A DNA stretch of 64,000 bases from Bifidobacterium sp. (GCA_022640915.1 JALCCT010000003.1:85877-149876); one strand, 5' to 3'; positions 55,301 to 63,818 are shown, counted from the first letter of the stretch. Notes: generated by a model not told the origin, from the letters alone. A program made the numbers and translations.

Positions 55301-56113
55301 TTATCCATGGATATTCGCCCGTGACAGGACCAGTCCGTTGCCCGGGCTTTCTGTTTCTGCTCTCATCGGTGAGGGTCTGCCGGTTTGCTGTCGCCTTGCG
55401 ATAAATGATTCGGCTTTCGCAGCATCGTCGCGATACGCTTTACCGAACTCGTCAATGAGTCCGTGGAACTCTTGGAGCTGCGCTGTCGACAGTCCTGTGG
55501 TGAGCATGACTGGCGCCACTGCCTTATGGAATGCGCGATAGCCGGCAGGGATTCTGCAGCCAAGAAAAGCGAACAGTCTGCGAGCATATGCGTCGGCGAC
55601 GAATGACCGGCGATCGAATACGTACAGCATCAGCACGTCGGCGGTTTCGCCTCCAATGCCGAACAATCCCAGCAGCTCGTGCCGCAGTTCCTCGTCCGGC
55701 ACGCCCAGCGCGTTCGTCGGCTCGCAGTCGAATCGCTGCCGATACCATTGAGCCAGTGATTGCAGGGCGCGCGACTTGTTGCGATAGAATCCCGACGGCC
55801 GAATCAGCTCTTGCAGGTCGGCGTTACGCATCGTGGCGATTGCGTTCGGCGAGAACGCTCCGGCCTCCTTGAGACAGGCCAGCGAACGCTCTACGTTGGT
55901 AAACGCCGTGTTCTGCACGAGCACGGCACCGACCATGATTTCGAATATCGTGTCGGCAGGCCACCAGCCAGTCGGTCCCATCTCACGCAACATGAGCCGG
56001 AACAACGATTCAATCTCTGCTGGCGACGGGCTATTGAGGGCTGCTGTCTGGTAGCTTGGCAGAGAATCATCCAAGGGTCTGCTTCGATGAGAGAGCCGCC
56101 TTGAGTTGCTCAT
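55301..56113 (-). CDS. HhH-GPD (endonuclease III-like) DNA glycosylase
   Basis: 270 residues with the base-excision fold: FEIMVGAVLVQNTAFTNVERSL, then the helix-hairpin-helix LLGLFGIGGETADVLMLYVF and the catalytic Asp region SFVADAYARRLF. The lyase Lys of Nth (GRKTA) is Glu here, so it is probably a monofunctional glycosylase of the MagIII or AlkA-like kind, and no C-terminal FeS Cys cluster is present. Its start overlaps the hipA stop by 4 nt (ATGA), so it is the third gene of a hipB-hipA operon. Confidence 0.82.
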   Translation of the reverse strand: MSNSRRLSHRSRPLDDSLPSYQTAALNSPSPAEIESLFRLMLREMGPTGWWPADTIFEIMVGAVLVQNTAFTNVERSLACLKEAGAFSPNAIATMRNADLQELIRPSGFYRNKSRALQSLAQWYRQRFDCEPTNALGVPDEELRHELLGLFGIGGETADVLMLYVFDRRSFVADAYARRLFAFLGCRIPAGYRAFHKAVAPVMLTTGLSTAQLQEFHGLIDEFGKAYRDDAAKAESFIARRQQTGRPSPMRAETESPGNGLVLSRANIHG

Positions 56114-57330
56114 GCTAAGGTTTTCATTCCCTTATTGAACCGTTCGGCCATCACATTGATTGAGTGCGCGTCGAGGTGTCGCATAGAGGCTCTCACAGGG
56201 GCCTGCGCCAGCCCTGAGCGCAGGGTTGCCAGCCATTGGTCCGCGTAGCTTCGGGTCACTCCGAAGAGTTTGAGACTGTCATCTGATAGAAGTTTGCCCG
56301 TGTCTATCGCAGCGTTTCCGAACAATGAGAGCTGATGGGTATCCGGCGAATCGGCATCGTAGGGTTCCGGATTCATGTCGAATGCAGGGGAGAGCTGCCA
56401 TGCACGCCCTATGCGCAGATATCCGTGATTGCGCAGATGATCGTCGAGATTGCCGATGGCCGCGCCGAACATGGCTCTGCGCCACAGTTCGACAGTGTCT
56501 GCGCCGATCCTGCGGGTGAATTCCGCCAGATCGAGCCAGTCGCCGCCTTCGCCGTCAGCGCTATCGAGCGCGGTCATCGCCGACATGTACGGGATTCGTT
56601 CCATTTCCTCAATGCTCGGCGCAGATTTGCGGTCAAAGCGTTTGGTCAGCAACACGGTTCGACGCTGTTCATTGGCATCGTTCACGGTGACGGTCCGATG
56701 CTCAGGCACATTGATGCCTACGAGCCGCGCGATTTCGAGAGTTACCGCCTCCCAACCGATAACATCCCACGCGTCGCCATTCGGCTTGGGAAACTTCGCT
56801 AGCCACAGCGCGTTGCGGTCGAACACGGAAGCCTTTGGCCGGGCACCGCCCAGAGACCCGGTCGCACGATAGAGCCGACGCAGCGAAATGTCACTCACAT
56901 CGCGATTCTGCTCCACCGCGTCTGCGGTGTTCAGCAGCGCTGGCACATTGGCCAGCACCGGCACCCCTTCGTCGCCAGCTACCGGTTCGCCGTCGATGAT
57001 GAAGCGCACAGCACCCTGGCGGGTCAAATCGTTCACGCCGAAGAGATATTCCGATTCGCTCACGCGCGTGCGGTTGAGACTGCGCGCGAACACTTTTCGG
57101 CCCCACCTATCCGGTGCCGAATCCGAGAACTGTCCTAATCCGGAGAAATAAAACGGTGCCAGCGAGCGAGACATTGAGGGGAACATGTCGAAGGCTTGCG
57201 TGTCTGTGACATAATCCGCTGCGTATCGGAACGACAAATCATCACCAGTGGCATACAGCGTTCCGGCAGGCGCTTCTCTGCCTGAATCCAAGGTGACCAG
57301 CACTGTCGACTCAATGGTTTTCTTGGCCAT
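56110..57330 (-). CDS. hipA: HipA-family serine/threonine kinase toxin
   Basis: HipA toxins phosphorylate targets such as aminoacyl-tRNA synthetases and promote dormancy. The P-loop-like GATGSLGGARPKA region, kinase catalytic loop GNLDDHLRNHGYL and LSPAFDMNPEP (DFG-like D) are intact. It is 406 residues from the ATG at 57330, which has GGAGG 8 nt upstream. HipB is directly upstream (5 nt); the glycosylase overlaps downstream. Confidence 0.92.
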   Translation of the reverse strand: MAKKTIESTVLVTLDSGREAPAGTLYATGDDLSFRYAADYVTDTQAFDMFPSMSRSLAPFYFSGLGQFSDSAPDRWGRKVFARSLNRTRVSESEYLFGVNDLTRQGAVRFIIDGEPVAGDEGVPVLANVPALLNTADAVEQNRDVSDISLRRLYRATGSLGGARPKASVFDRNALWLAKFPKPNGDAWDVIGWEAVTLEIARLVGINVPEHRTVTVNDANEQRRTVLLTKRFDRKSAPSIEEMERIPYMSAMTALDSADGEGGDWLDLAEFTRRIGADTVELWRRAMFGAAIGNLDDHLRNHGYLRIGRAWQLSPAFDMNPEPYDADSPDTHQLSLFGNAAIDTGKLLSDDSLKLFGVTRSYADQWLATLRSGLAQAPVRASMRHLDAHSINVMAERFNKGMKTLA

Positions 57331-57335
57331 ATCCC

Positions 57336-57629
57336 TCACCTCCGGACGCGCTCGGGGAGCTGCTCGTTGGCTCGGAGCCGGCCGAGATCTGTTCGGTAGG
57401 GGTCGCTTGCCGTTACGATGGCATCGGCGAGCTGCAGCACGCGGGCGATGGCGAACATCGAATCCGAACGCACGGCCTTGCCTTGTTCGAGGTTCGCCAC
57501 AGTGGTCGGGCTTACTCCGGCGCGCTGCGCCACGTCGGCGATGGTCAGCAGCAGCAGTTTGCGCTGCTGCGAAAACCGTTCGCCGATGATGCGCAGATCG
57601 CGTTTCACGGTAGTGGGCACGTATCGCAT
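57336..57629 (-). CDS. hipB: HipB-like antitoxin (XRE helix-turn-helix)
   Basis: 97 residues with an XRE helix-turn-helix (FSQQRKLLLLTIADVAQRAGVSPTTVANLEQGK) followed by a short basic tail. It should neutralise HipA and repress the operon. It starts at 57629 with RBS AAGGAAAGAG. A near-perfect TATAAT lies upstream within a candidate operator. Confidence 0.87.
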   Translation of the reverse strand: MRYVPTTVKRDLRIIGERFSQQRKLLLLTIADVAQRAGVSPTTVANLEQGKAVRSDSMFAIARVLQLADAIVTASDPYRTDLGRLRANEQLPERVRR

Positions 57630-57655
57630 CGGCTCTTTCCTTAGCGCTGGTATGT

Positions 57656-57690
57656 TCTAGTTAAACTCAGATAAGCAATATTATACTAGA
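57656..57690 (-). promoter_or_regulatory. hipB promoter with flanking inverted repeat
   Basis: Reading the minus strand, TATAAT sits in CTAGTATAATATTGC. Inverted hexamers TCTAGT and ACTAGA, 23 bp apart, flank or overlap the -10 region and may be HipB sites. No strong -35 is evident. Confidence 0.5.
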
Positions 57691-57835
57691 TTTTATGAGT
57701 GTTCCCGTCGAAATAGAATTATAGGGTCCCGCATGCGATGTCGTACCGGATTGTGATCGCAATAGAGACGATCCGATCGAGTCTCTACTATTGAGCAGAG
57801 GACAGCAGAAAGACGAAAAACAGGAGAAAGCGATC

Positions 57836-58258
57836 ATGCATATCGAACTGACCCGTTTCGCGTGCAAACCGGGTTCGGATGAACTCGTCCACGAGTGGAT
57901 GACGATGCTGCGCGAGCATCATGATGCGGTCTTGGAGACGCTTGATCCGGAGCATATGTACGTCGAATCGATTTTCACCGAGGCCGTGGATGGCAGACGC
58001 TTCCTCTACTGGTTCTCGATCCAGGGGCCGGGTGGATCGCAGCTGGAGGAGTCCGGGCATTGGATCGACAAGGAGCATATGCGCTACCGGAATCAGTGCG
58101 TCGACGAAAGCGTCCCTCCGGTGAATCTGACGCGTTGCGTCGCCATGATTCCTGAACGAGTCCTTGCCGCAATGGTTCCTGTGGCTCAGGACCCGGTGCC
58201 TGCGTCGACGCAATCAGGAGCTGCGGACGCAGAGTCGGCCGTAGCGGCAGTGTTGTGA
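57836..58258 (+). CDS. DUF6176-family protein
   Basis: 140 residues. The N-terminal 100 residues (MHIELTRFACKPGSDELVHEWMTMLREHH, MYVESIFTEAVDGRRFLYWFSIQGPG) form a compact ferredoxin-like domain of unknown function that I associate with the DUF6176 family. The Ala-rich tail is disordered. The ATG at 57836 follows CAGGAG; the track start is 15 codons earlier. It is 21 nt before the next gene. Confidence 0.75.
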   Translation: MHIELTRFACKPGSDELVHEWMTMLREHHDAVLETLDPEHMYVESIFTEAVDGRRFLYWFSIQGPGGSQLEESGHWIDKEHMRYRNQCVDESVPPVNLTRCVAMIPERVLAAMVPVAQDPVPASTQSGAADAESAVAAVL

Positions 58259-58279
58259 GAGAAACCAAGAGGTGCAATT

Positions 58280-58816
58280 ATGGCATTCGTCGATCGCTAC
58301 CAGCGCAGGCTGAGGGAGTATCGGACGCTGCTCAACCTGCTCAGAACGCCGAAGTTCCGCACGTTGATAGCGTCCGCACTCGGGTCTGAGCAAATGTCGG
58401 CGGCACCGCTGCTGGATGCTCCGCTGAACCAGATCAGCTGGCTCAACTGCACGCGGGATGAGTCTGCTCACCTGCTTGCGCGCACGAAGTCGGACGTCGA
58501 GGATCTGATGGCCGGGGAATCGATTCTGCTGTGCGAGCGGATATCGGTTATGCCGCAGAATGCAGAGCGCAGAGAGCAGATAATCCGTGCGGTCTTCATG
58601 CGGATTTTCGAGTATTCTTCGCGTTCCTGGCTGTCCGAGGCGGAACTGAATGCCAAGCTGTCCATGCTGGTTGAGGACGTCGTCGACATCCGCCGCTACG
58701 GCGTGGACAATCGCATCATCATGCGCACTGCGGATGGGAAGAGATATTGGTTGGCGAAGCGGCCAGTGAATGCTTTGGCTGATTCGTCGAATGCCGCGTC
58801 GAACAATCAGTTGTGA
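58280..58816 (+). CDS. DUF2087-domain protein
   Basis: 178 residues. The C-terminal half matches the DUF2087 pattern: W(L)SEAELNAKLSMLVEDVVDIRRYGVDNRIIMRTADGKRYWLA, a winged-helix-like nucleic-acid-binding domain. The N-terminal part (helical, RTPKFRTLIASAL) may be a regulatory domain of the kind found in DNA-binding regulators. RBS AAGAGG. Function unknown. Confidence 0.75.
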   Translation: MAFVDRYQRRLREYRTLLNLLRTPKFRTLIASALGSEQMSAAPLLDAPLNQISWLNCTRDESAHLLARTKSDVEDLMAGESILLCERISVMPQNAERREQIIRAVFMRIFEYSSRSWLSEAELNAKLSMLVEDVVDIRRYGVDNRIIMRTADGKRYWLAKRPVNALADSSNAASNNQL

Positions 58817-58877
58817 AGCGGAGAACGGTGCTGAAGCCCGACGGACGAATCCGTCGCTTGCCGAGATAATTCGTCAG

Positions 58878-58920
58878 TATATATTCACAGCAGCGGTGTT
58901 CCCGCTGCTGTGAATATATA
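58878..58920. terminator. Bidirectional terminator between DUF2087 gene and fur-like gene
   Basis: A perfect 19-bp stem (TATATATTCACAGCAGCGG and complement) with loop TGTTC lies between two convergent genes. The AT-rich base gives A/T tracts on both sides. Confidence 0.88.
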
Positions 58921-58949
58921 CTGTGCACCTATCGCTTGTTGCCGTCTGA

Positions 58950-59447
58950 CTATGCGGCCGTGCGCTGTTCCGGCGCAGCGGCTTTCGATGTGGCGCCGTA
59001 CCCACGCGCTTGGCAATCGGCGCACAGCCCGTGCAGGACGAGATCGCCTGAATCGACTTGGAATCCCTGATTCGCCGCAGCAGCGACATCGGCGTCGTTG
59101 ACCGGAAGAATGTCAAGATCGAAGATGCGGCCGCATTGCCGGCACACCATATGAGCATGCGGATGCCGCTGTCCGGTGTCGTACAGCACAGGTCCCTCGG
59201 CCAGCGCCATTTTGCGCACGATACCCATGTCGGCGAACAAGTCGAGCGTGGCGTACACGGTTGGCAGCGAAATGCCGGGCATAGTGTCTTCGAGCCGGCG
59301 CTGCACGTCCACGGCACTCAGATGCTGCGGGGAGGAGGCGACAATGCGGTAGATGAGCTGGCGCTGCGGGGTGTTGCGCAGCCCCCGGTCATGCAGCAGA
59401 CCGTCGAGGTCCCGCGTTCCGCGCTGTTCCTTCATTTCCGTGTCCAT
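58950..59447 (-). CDS. Fur/PerR-family metalloregulator
   Basis: 165 residues: winged helix RNTPQRQLIYRIVASSPQHLSAVDVQRRL...ISLPTVYATLDLF, metal-binding HPHAHMVCRQCGRI and structural zinc CxxC pairs (CRQC, CADC). It most resembles PerR/Fur. No RBS precedes the ATG at 59447; a TATCAT -10 ends 8 nt before it, so the transcript may be almost leaderless. It is divergent from the VIT-type transporter, which may be its target. Confidence 0.9.
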   Translation of the reverse strand: MDTEMKEQRGTRDLDGLLHDRGLRNTPQRQLIYRIVASSPQHLSAVDVQRRLEDTMPGISLPTVYATLDLFADMGIVRKMALAEGPVLYDTGQRHPHAHMVCRQCGRIFDLDILPVNDADVAAAANQGFQVDSGDLVLHGLCADCQARGYGATSKAAAPEQRTAA

Positions 59448-59471
59448 AACACATCATGATAGCAGTGTGTT
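59448..59471. promoter_or_regulatory. Palindrome over the fur-like gene promoter
   Basis: AACACA-N12-TGTGTT overlaps the TATCAT -10 of the regulator gene and abuts its start codon, a possible autoregulatory site. It does not match a standard Fur box. Confidence 0.3.
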
Positions 59472-59559
59472 GCTTTTATTTCCATAGTTTCTTTTCTTTA
59501 ATTTGCGCATTAGTAAAAAATGATTAAGATAAGAAGCGAATAAAGATTGGAGAGCCAAT

Positions 59560-60252
59560 ATGGTCATGGAAAACGGTGCGGCAGTAGATGCATTCGGGGT
59601 GCTCGGTGCCCGTACTCGTGGTGCGCAAGCCGGTGCAAGGGTGTCGGGTTCTGCTGTTGCAGCCCAAGGAGCGACATATCCCGCGTCTGCGGATAACGCA
59701 AAAACGTTGTCCGAAAAACAGGAGACGGGAAGGTGCGAAACCGGTGACTCGGCCAACGACAGATCCGGGCATTTCCCCTACGGCATCGATCATGATAAGT
59801 TCGTGCTGCAATATGTCCAGCCTGGCTTGGTGGGACTTATCGACGGCACTGTCAGCTCGTTGGCGCCGATTTTCGCCGCAGCCGTATCTTCCAGCCCGAA
59901 GACGGCGTTCCTCGTGGGTATGGCCACTGCGCTCGGCGCGGGCGTGAGCATGGGGTGGTCTGAAGCGCTCTCCGACACCGGTAAGACCACGGGCCGCGGT
60001 TCGGCCATCGTGCGCGGCGCAATCACCGGTGGCATGACCACTATCGGTGGCACGTTCCATACGTTGCCGTTCCTCATTTCCAGCTTGCAGGTGTCGTTGC
60101 TTGTCGCACTTGTCGTGGTCGCCATCGAGCTTCTCGTGATCGCGTGGGTTCGCTACCGCTTCCTGCATGTGCCCATCAAGAACTCGCTCCTCGTCGTTAC
60201 GCTCGGCGGCGTGATCGTGCTCGCTATAGGCCTGCTGTTAGGCGAAAGCTGA
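59560..60252 (+). CDS. VIT1/CCC1-family Fe/Mn transporter
   Basis: 230 residues. The N-terminal 70 residues are polar and Ala/Gly-rich. The C-terminal part has about five helices with the VIT-like YVQPGLVGLIDGTVSSLAPIFAAAV, ALGAGVSMGWSEALSD and GAITGGMTTIGGTFHTLPF. Family members export or store Fe/Mn. RBS GGAGAG precedes 59560. It is divergent from the Fur-family regulator. Confidence 0.8.
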   Translation: MVMENGAAVDAFGVLGARTRGAQAGARVSGSAVAAQGATYPASADNAKTLSEKQETGRCETGDSANDRSGHFPYGIDHDKFVLQYVQPGLVGLIDGTVSSLAPIFAAAVSSSPKTAFLVGMATALGAGVSMGWSEALSDTGKTTGRGSAIVRGAITGGMTTIGGTFHTLPFLISSLQVSLLVALVVVAIELLVIAWVRYRFLHVPIKNSLLVVTLGGVIVLAIGLLLGES

Positions 60253-60448
60253 CGATTGGTTCGCTGGCATAGCGCAGGTGCGCGGCTGTGCGTTTGATTG
60301 CAGCGATGCCAGCGGCAGGTTCATGGCTGATGACCTCATGGCGAGCTTCTCGTGCATCATGATATTCGTTGAAGACGTCCTGAGCCATGCGGATACTATG
60401 TGTCGATAGTGCGATATGCGATGGCATATGCATGTGGAAGGGATGAAC

Positions 60449-61159
60449 ATGGCTCGGGTTTCGCGGCGTAGGCCGGTGGCGAATACATCAGCGGTGAGGA
60501 CGTCCACACGGCTAGCTGTAGTGTGGCGCTTGGCGATTGTGATCTCGGGCGGCTTTGCGTTGGTGCGTTCGTATCGCCCGTTCTCAGACCATCCAAACAC
60601 GGGCATGTTCCGTTATTTCACAAATCTGAGCAATGCCGCTGCGATCCTGTATTTCGCCTGCGCACTGCTCGTCATGGTGATGCCTGCATATCGGCCTGGC
60701 CGCAAGATCCTGTGGCGCCCGCTCAAGAATATGCTGATGATGGGTCTACTCGTGACCATGCTGATCGCCCAGGTGCTGCTCAACGGCATCTGGACGGATG
60801 GCAAAGTCAACCCGTCCCTGCTGTTCCTCCATCTGATCACTCCGCTGATGATGCTGCTCGACTGGCTGTTCTTCGATGCTAAGGGTGCGATGCGATCGTG
60901 GGAACCTGTCGTATGGTTGCTGTGGCCCTTCGCATATCTTGTCGTCACGCTGATTCTCGCCCCGATCTCGCCGATCCGCATGGAGAACGGCAAATACACT
61001 GAATACCCGTATGGGTTCATCGACGTGGCTGCACTCGGCCCGGTCCGGGTCGCCGTGAACGTCGTCGTGTTGCTGGTCCTTTTCATCATCCTTGGCTATA
61101 TCATCTTCGGTATCGATCATTTGCTTAAGACGTTGCTTCGCCGAGGGCACCGTGCTTAG
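60449..61159 (+). CDS. Pr6Pr family membrane protein
   Basis: About 236 residues with six hydrophobic segments (LAVVWRLAIVISGGFALV, YFTNLSNAAAILYFACALLVMVMP, MLIAQVLLNGIW, LLFLHLITPLMMLLDWLFF, LLWPFAYLVVTLILAP, VAVNVVVLLVLFIILGYIIFG). The FTNLSN and HLITPLMMLLDW signatures fit the Pr6Pr/FAR-17a-like family of unknown function. RBS GGAAGGG supports the ATG at 60449; the track begins 11 codons earlier. Confidence 0.8.
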   Translation: MARVSRRRPVANTSAVRTSTRLAVVWRLAIVISGGFALVRSYRPFSDHPNTGMFRYFTNLSNAAAILYFACALLVMVMPAYRPGRKILWRPLKNMLMMGLLVTMLIAQVLLNGIWTDGKVNPSLLFLHLITPLMMLLDWLFFDAKGAMRSWEPVVWLLWPFAYLVVTLILAPISPIRMENGKYTEYPYGFIDVAALGPVRVAVNVVVLLVLFIILGYIIFGIDHLLKTLLRRGHRA

Positions 61160-61173
61160 ACGGGTTTAGCGCA

Positions 61174-61228
61174 TGCCCGGTTTGCTCATGCCTCGCATCG
61201 AATGGGGTATGCGCGAGTAGGCCGGGCA
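61174..61228. terminator. Weak hairpin between Pr6Pr and marR genes
   Basis: TGCCCGG and CCGGGCA are 41 nt apart between convergent genes; the loop could fold further. A low-confidence bidirectional terminator. Confidence 0.35.
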
Positions 61229-61279
61229 CTATGGTGCAGTATCGGGCTGTATTCTTGCGTCGCAGAATTCGACGATAAC

Positions 61280-62080
61280 TTACCGGTCCCGGTGCGGGCC
61301 GCGATGCCTGCGCGAGTCATGATGGTCGTCTTGCAAGTCGCGGGGATCGCCGGAATTCCTCGGGGTCCCGTGCACGCGTGAGCGTGCGCGGCGGACATCG
61401 TTGCTGTCGAAACGATTCAGTGACGCGCCGTCGTGATGAAAATCAATGCTGCGCGCAAAACGTTCGAACATGGCACGGCGGCTTTTCACGACTTCGCGCG
61501 TTTCGGCAGGGAGCGTCGATTCGTAGGACTCGACGATGCGCGCTAGGTATCCGTTTAGCGTATCGAGCTCCTCGTCGTTGAGGCACTCGAGCATCGCAGT
61601 TGATCGATCGGGGTTGTCTTCAATGCATTCTGCTGCTTTGGCGCCTTGTGCGGTCAAGGTCACGAGCATGACGCGTTTGTCGCCCTCAGAGGCGGTCCGG
61701 CTGACATAGCCCCCGTCTTCGAGCTTTCTGAGCAGTTCGGCCATGGCCTGCCGACTCATGCCCATCATAAAGGTGAGATCCTTCTGGCTGACCTGCCCAG
61801 CGACTTGCAGCGCTGTAAGCACACGTCCTTGTCCGTGCCGTGGGTCGGCAAAGCGCAGTCCGCGCCGCCTGCCTGACTCGCCTCCGGCATGGAGGCGATG
61901 CCCGCTGAAATGGGCACGCGCCATGCTGTAGGCCATCATGCGGGCGATCCAGCCCAGCCGGTCGAGAACCTCGTTCTTTGTCTCGTTGTCTGGATTTTCG
62001 CAGCGTCCTGCGCTCGTGTCTTCTGGGCCGGTGCACATTTCATCGCCACCGTTGGACTCCGAGTTGGCGTCGTTGCTCAT
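61280..62080 (-). CDS. MarR-family regulator with long tail
   Basis: 266 residues. The winged helix is at about 85-155 (LTALQVAGQVSQKDLTFMMGMSRQAMAELLRKLEDGGYVSRTASEGDKRVMLVTLTAQG). The N-terminus is acidic and the last 40 residues are Arg/His/Asp-rich. It is the second gene of an operon with the TIM-barrel protein; its ATG overlaps that gene's stop (ATGA). RBS CAGGAGAA lies upstream. The track start is 69 codons too early. Confidence 0.9.
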   Translation of the reverse strand: MSNDANSESNGGDEMCTGPEDTSAGRCENPDNETKNEVLDRLGWIARMMAYSMARAHFSGHRLHAGGESGRRRGLRFADPRHGQGRVLTALQVAGQVSQKDLTFMMGMSRQAMAELLRKLEDGGYVSRTASEGDKRVMLVTLTAQGAKAAECIEDNPDRSTAMLECLNDEELDTLNGYLARIVESYESTLPAETREVVKSRRAMFERFARSIDFHHDGASLNRFDSNDVRRARSRVHGTPRNSGDPRDLQDDHHDSRRHRGPHRDR

Positions 62081-62934
62081 CGTCGATTCTCCTGGTTCGA
62101 TTCGCAACCGCTGCCGGTCGCGGCTGTTGACGCGGCGGTTTGCGCCGAAACGTTCCGCGTATTCAGGAGAGCTTCCGGCTCGTCCTGATAAAGAGACGGG
62201 GAGCGGTGTTTGCCGTGGCGAGACTGTGGTGGCATAGCGAAACCCTCCGATGCACAGCGGTAATGCTCCATTGCCGAATGCTGCCATGCGGCAATGCTCG
62301 GTGGCGTCCAGGAGAGCGCATCGGCTCCAGACGCAATGGTTTCAAGCATGGAATCTGGCGTGCCGCCGCCTGTGGCGATGAGTGGGACCAGAGGGTAGCG
62401 TTGTTTTATCTCGCGAACCACATGCGGAGTCTTCCCTCCTGCGGCGACATTGATGATTGCGGCGCCGGCGTCGATCTTTTCGTCCACGAGGCCGTTGCAG
62501 GCAGTCACTGTGGCGATGACGGGCACATTGACCGCTCTTGACACGTCATAGACTGTGGCTGTGGGCGAAGGGGCATTGAGTACCACTCCTGAAACGCCTT
62601 GCATTTCGGCAATCATCGCCAGCTGAATCACGCGCGGGCCGGTTGTCGTACCGCCTCCTACGCCGACAAAAAGCGGTGCCCGTGCCACACTCAGCAACGC
62701 CTGGGTGATTGTCGGATCCCCGGTGAAGGGATATACCGCCAGAATCGCGTCGGCATTGGTGTTGCGGGCTATCGCTGCGTCGGTGGTGAATGCAAAGGAG
62801 CGCAGAAGCCGCCCCTGCACAACGATTCCCGGGCTCTGCGAGACCTGTTCAGGAATGCGCGCGGCGGAGGAGCTCAGGCGGTTCTCAACCGGTAGCGGCT
62901 GACGCATAGTAGCTTCGGACTCATGTATTGTCAT
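62077..62934 (-). CDS. TIM-barrel protein, putative hydrolase or FMN-type enzyme
   Basis: 285 residues. The central 190 form an alpha/beta barrel: FVGVGGGTTTGPRVIQLAMIAEMQGVSGVVLNAP, VIATVTACNGLVDEKIDAGAAIINVAAGGKTPHVVREI, LIATGGGTPDSMLETIASGADALSW. The GG-rich phosphate-binding loops recall IMP dehydrogenase, nitronate monooxygenase and ThiG-like enzymes, but I cannot assign a substrate. RBS AAGGAGGA. Operon with marR. Confidence 0.72.
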   Translation of the reverse strand: MTIHESEATMRQPLPVENRLSSSAARIPEQVSQSPGIVVQGRLLRSFAFTTDAAIARNTNADAILAVYPFTGDPTITQALLSVARAPLFVGVGGGTTTGPRVIQLAMIAEMQGVSGVVLNAPSPTATVYDVSRAVNVPVIATVTACNGLVDEKIDAGAAIINVAAGGKTPHVVREIKQRYPLVPLIATGGGTPDSMLETIASGADALSWTPPSIAAWQHSAMEHYRCASEGFAMPPQSRHGKHRSPSLYQDEPEALLNTRNVSAQTAASTAATGSGCESNQENRR

Positions 62935-62990
62935 GCCGTCCTCCTTTATGGTGTCGGGTCAGGATGTCTGAATCAACGTCCAGGATATGT

Positions 62991-63055
62991 TATGTAAGGT
63001 ACCTGACAGAATGACAGCATACAATTTCGAAAAAATATGTCAAGCACCTTACATA
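62991..63055. promoter_or_regulatory. Twin inverted operator between TIM-barrel/marR and DUF488 genes
   Basis: TATGTAAGGTACCTGACA (62991-63008) and TGTCAAGCACCTTACATA (63038-63055) are inverted copies of one 18-bp motif, 16 of 18 bases matching. The right copy contains TTGACA (minus strand), 16 bp from TATGCT, giving a promoter for the marR operon. MarR is the natural candidate binder. Confidence 0.65.
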
Positions 63056-63123
63056 TTTTTGGCGTGTCACGACAATGCTCTGGATCTGTGCGCAATGTCG
63101 CAACGCCGACGATGATGGAAGTC

Positions 63124-63477
63124 ATGATCCTTGTGATTAAGAGAGTCTACGATCCTGCCGCAGATTGCGACGGTTTCCGTGTTCTTGTCGATCGGCTTTG
63201 GCCTCGAGGAGTGTCGAAAAGCAAGGCCAAGCTCGGTTTGTGGCTCAAGGCGATTGGCCCTTCGACTGATTTGCGCAAGTGGTTTGGACACGATCCCGCA
63301 CGCTTCGAGGAATTCCGAGCGCGCTATATTCGAGAATTGGACGGCAACCCGGCGGTCAGTGAGCTTGCCAGCATCTGCAAGGAGCATGACATGGTGACGT
63401 TGCTCTACGCGGCGAAAGACCCCGAGCACAACCAGGCTGTGGTGCTGCGCGACTATCTCGCTGCCCGGTTGGCGTGA
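63124..63477 (+). CDS. DUF488-family protein
   Basis: 117 residues with the DUF488 pattern: IKRVYDPAADCDGFRVLVDRLWPRGVSKSKAKLGLWLKAIGPSTDLRKWFGHDPARFEEF and VTLLYAAKDPEHNQAVVL. Function uncharacterised. The ATG at 63124 has GGAAG upstream; the track starts 29 codons earlier in the operator region. It is divergent from the marR operon and shares its regulatory gap. Confidence 0.87.
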   Translation: MILVIKRVYDPAADCDGFRVLVDRLWPRGVSKSKAKLGLWLKAIGPSTDLRKWFGHDPARFEEFRARYIRELDGNPAVSELASICKEHDMVTLLYAAKDPEHNQAVVLRDYLAARLA

Positions 63478-63797
63478 CGAGACGGTAATACGGGCGGCGG
63501 GGGAGCGCTGAGGACTGTCCTAGCTGCGTCCATGGATCGGCAATAGCATCGCCAGGCAGCTGGTCGAGGCGAGGGGCATCCACGAGATAATGTGCGCGGC
63601 GCGAATCTTCTGGGCTAGCTGATGCTGACGGTAACGGGGACATTCAGCGTGCGTGACAAAGAGCCATATGCATTCGATGGTGTCGGTCGCTGAATTCAAT
63701 GAAGGCCACATATACAGGTTGTGTGAGTTCGAAGCCAACCGTGCATTCCCCTACGGAAACAGCTGGGTGGCGCTCGGGCGAGACTTAGATCCTCAAA
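63478..63797. other. Gap between DUF488 gene and HAIR operator
   Basis: About 320 bp without a gene I can support. The ORFs here on either strand (63520-63738, end of 63356-63643) show no known domain or RBS. Confidence 0.4.
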
Positions 63798-63818
63798 CTT
63801 GAGTCACTCATGCTCAAG
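63798..63818. promoter_or_regulatory. HAIR-like HspR operator
   Basis: CTTGAGT-N7-GCTCAAG matches the HspR-associated inverted repeat CTTGAGT-N7-ACTCAAG with one mismatch. HspR represses dnaK and clpB operons in actinobacteria. The AAACTTGAG/CTCAAGTTT arms are 9 bp. Confidence 0.75.
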
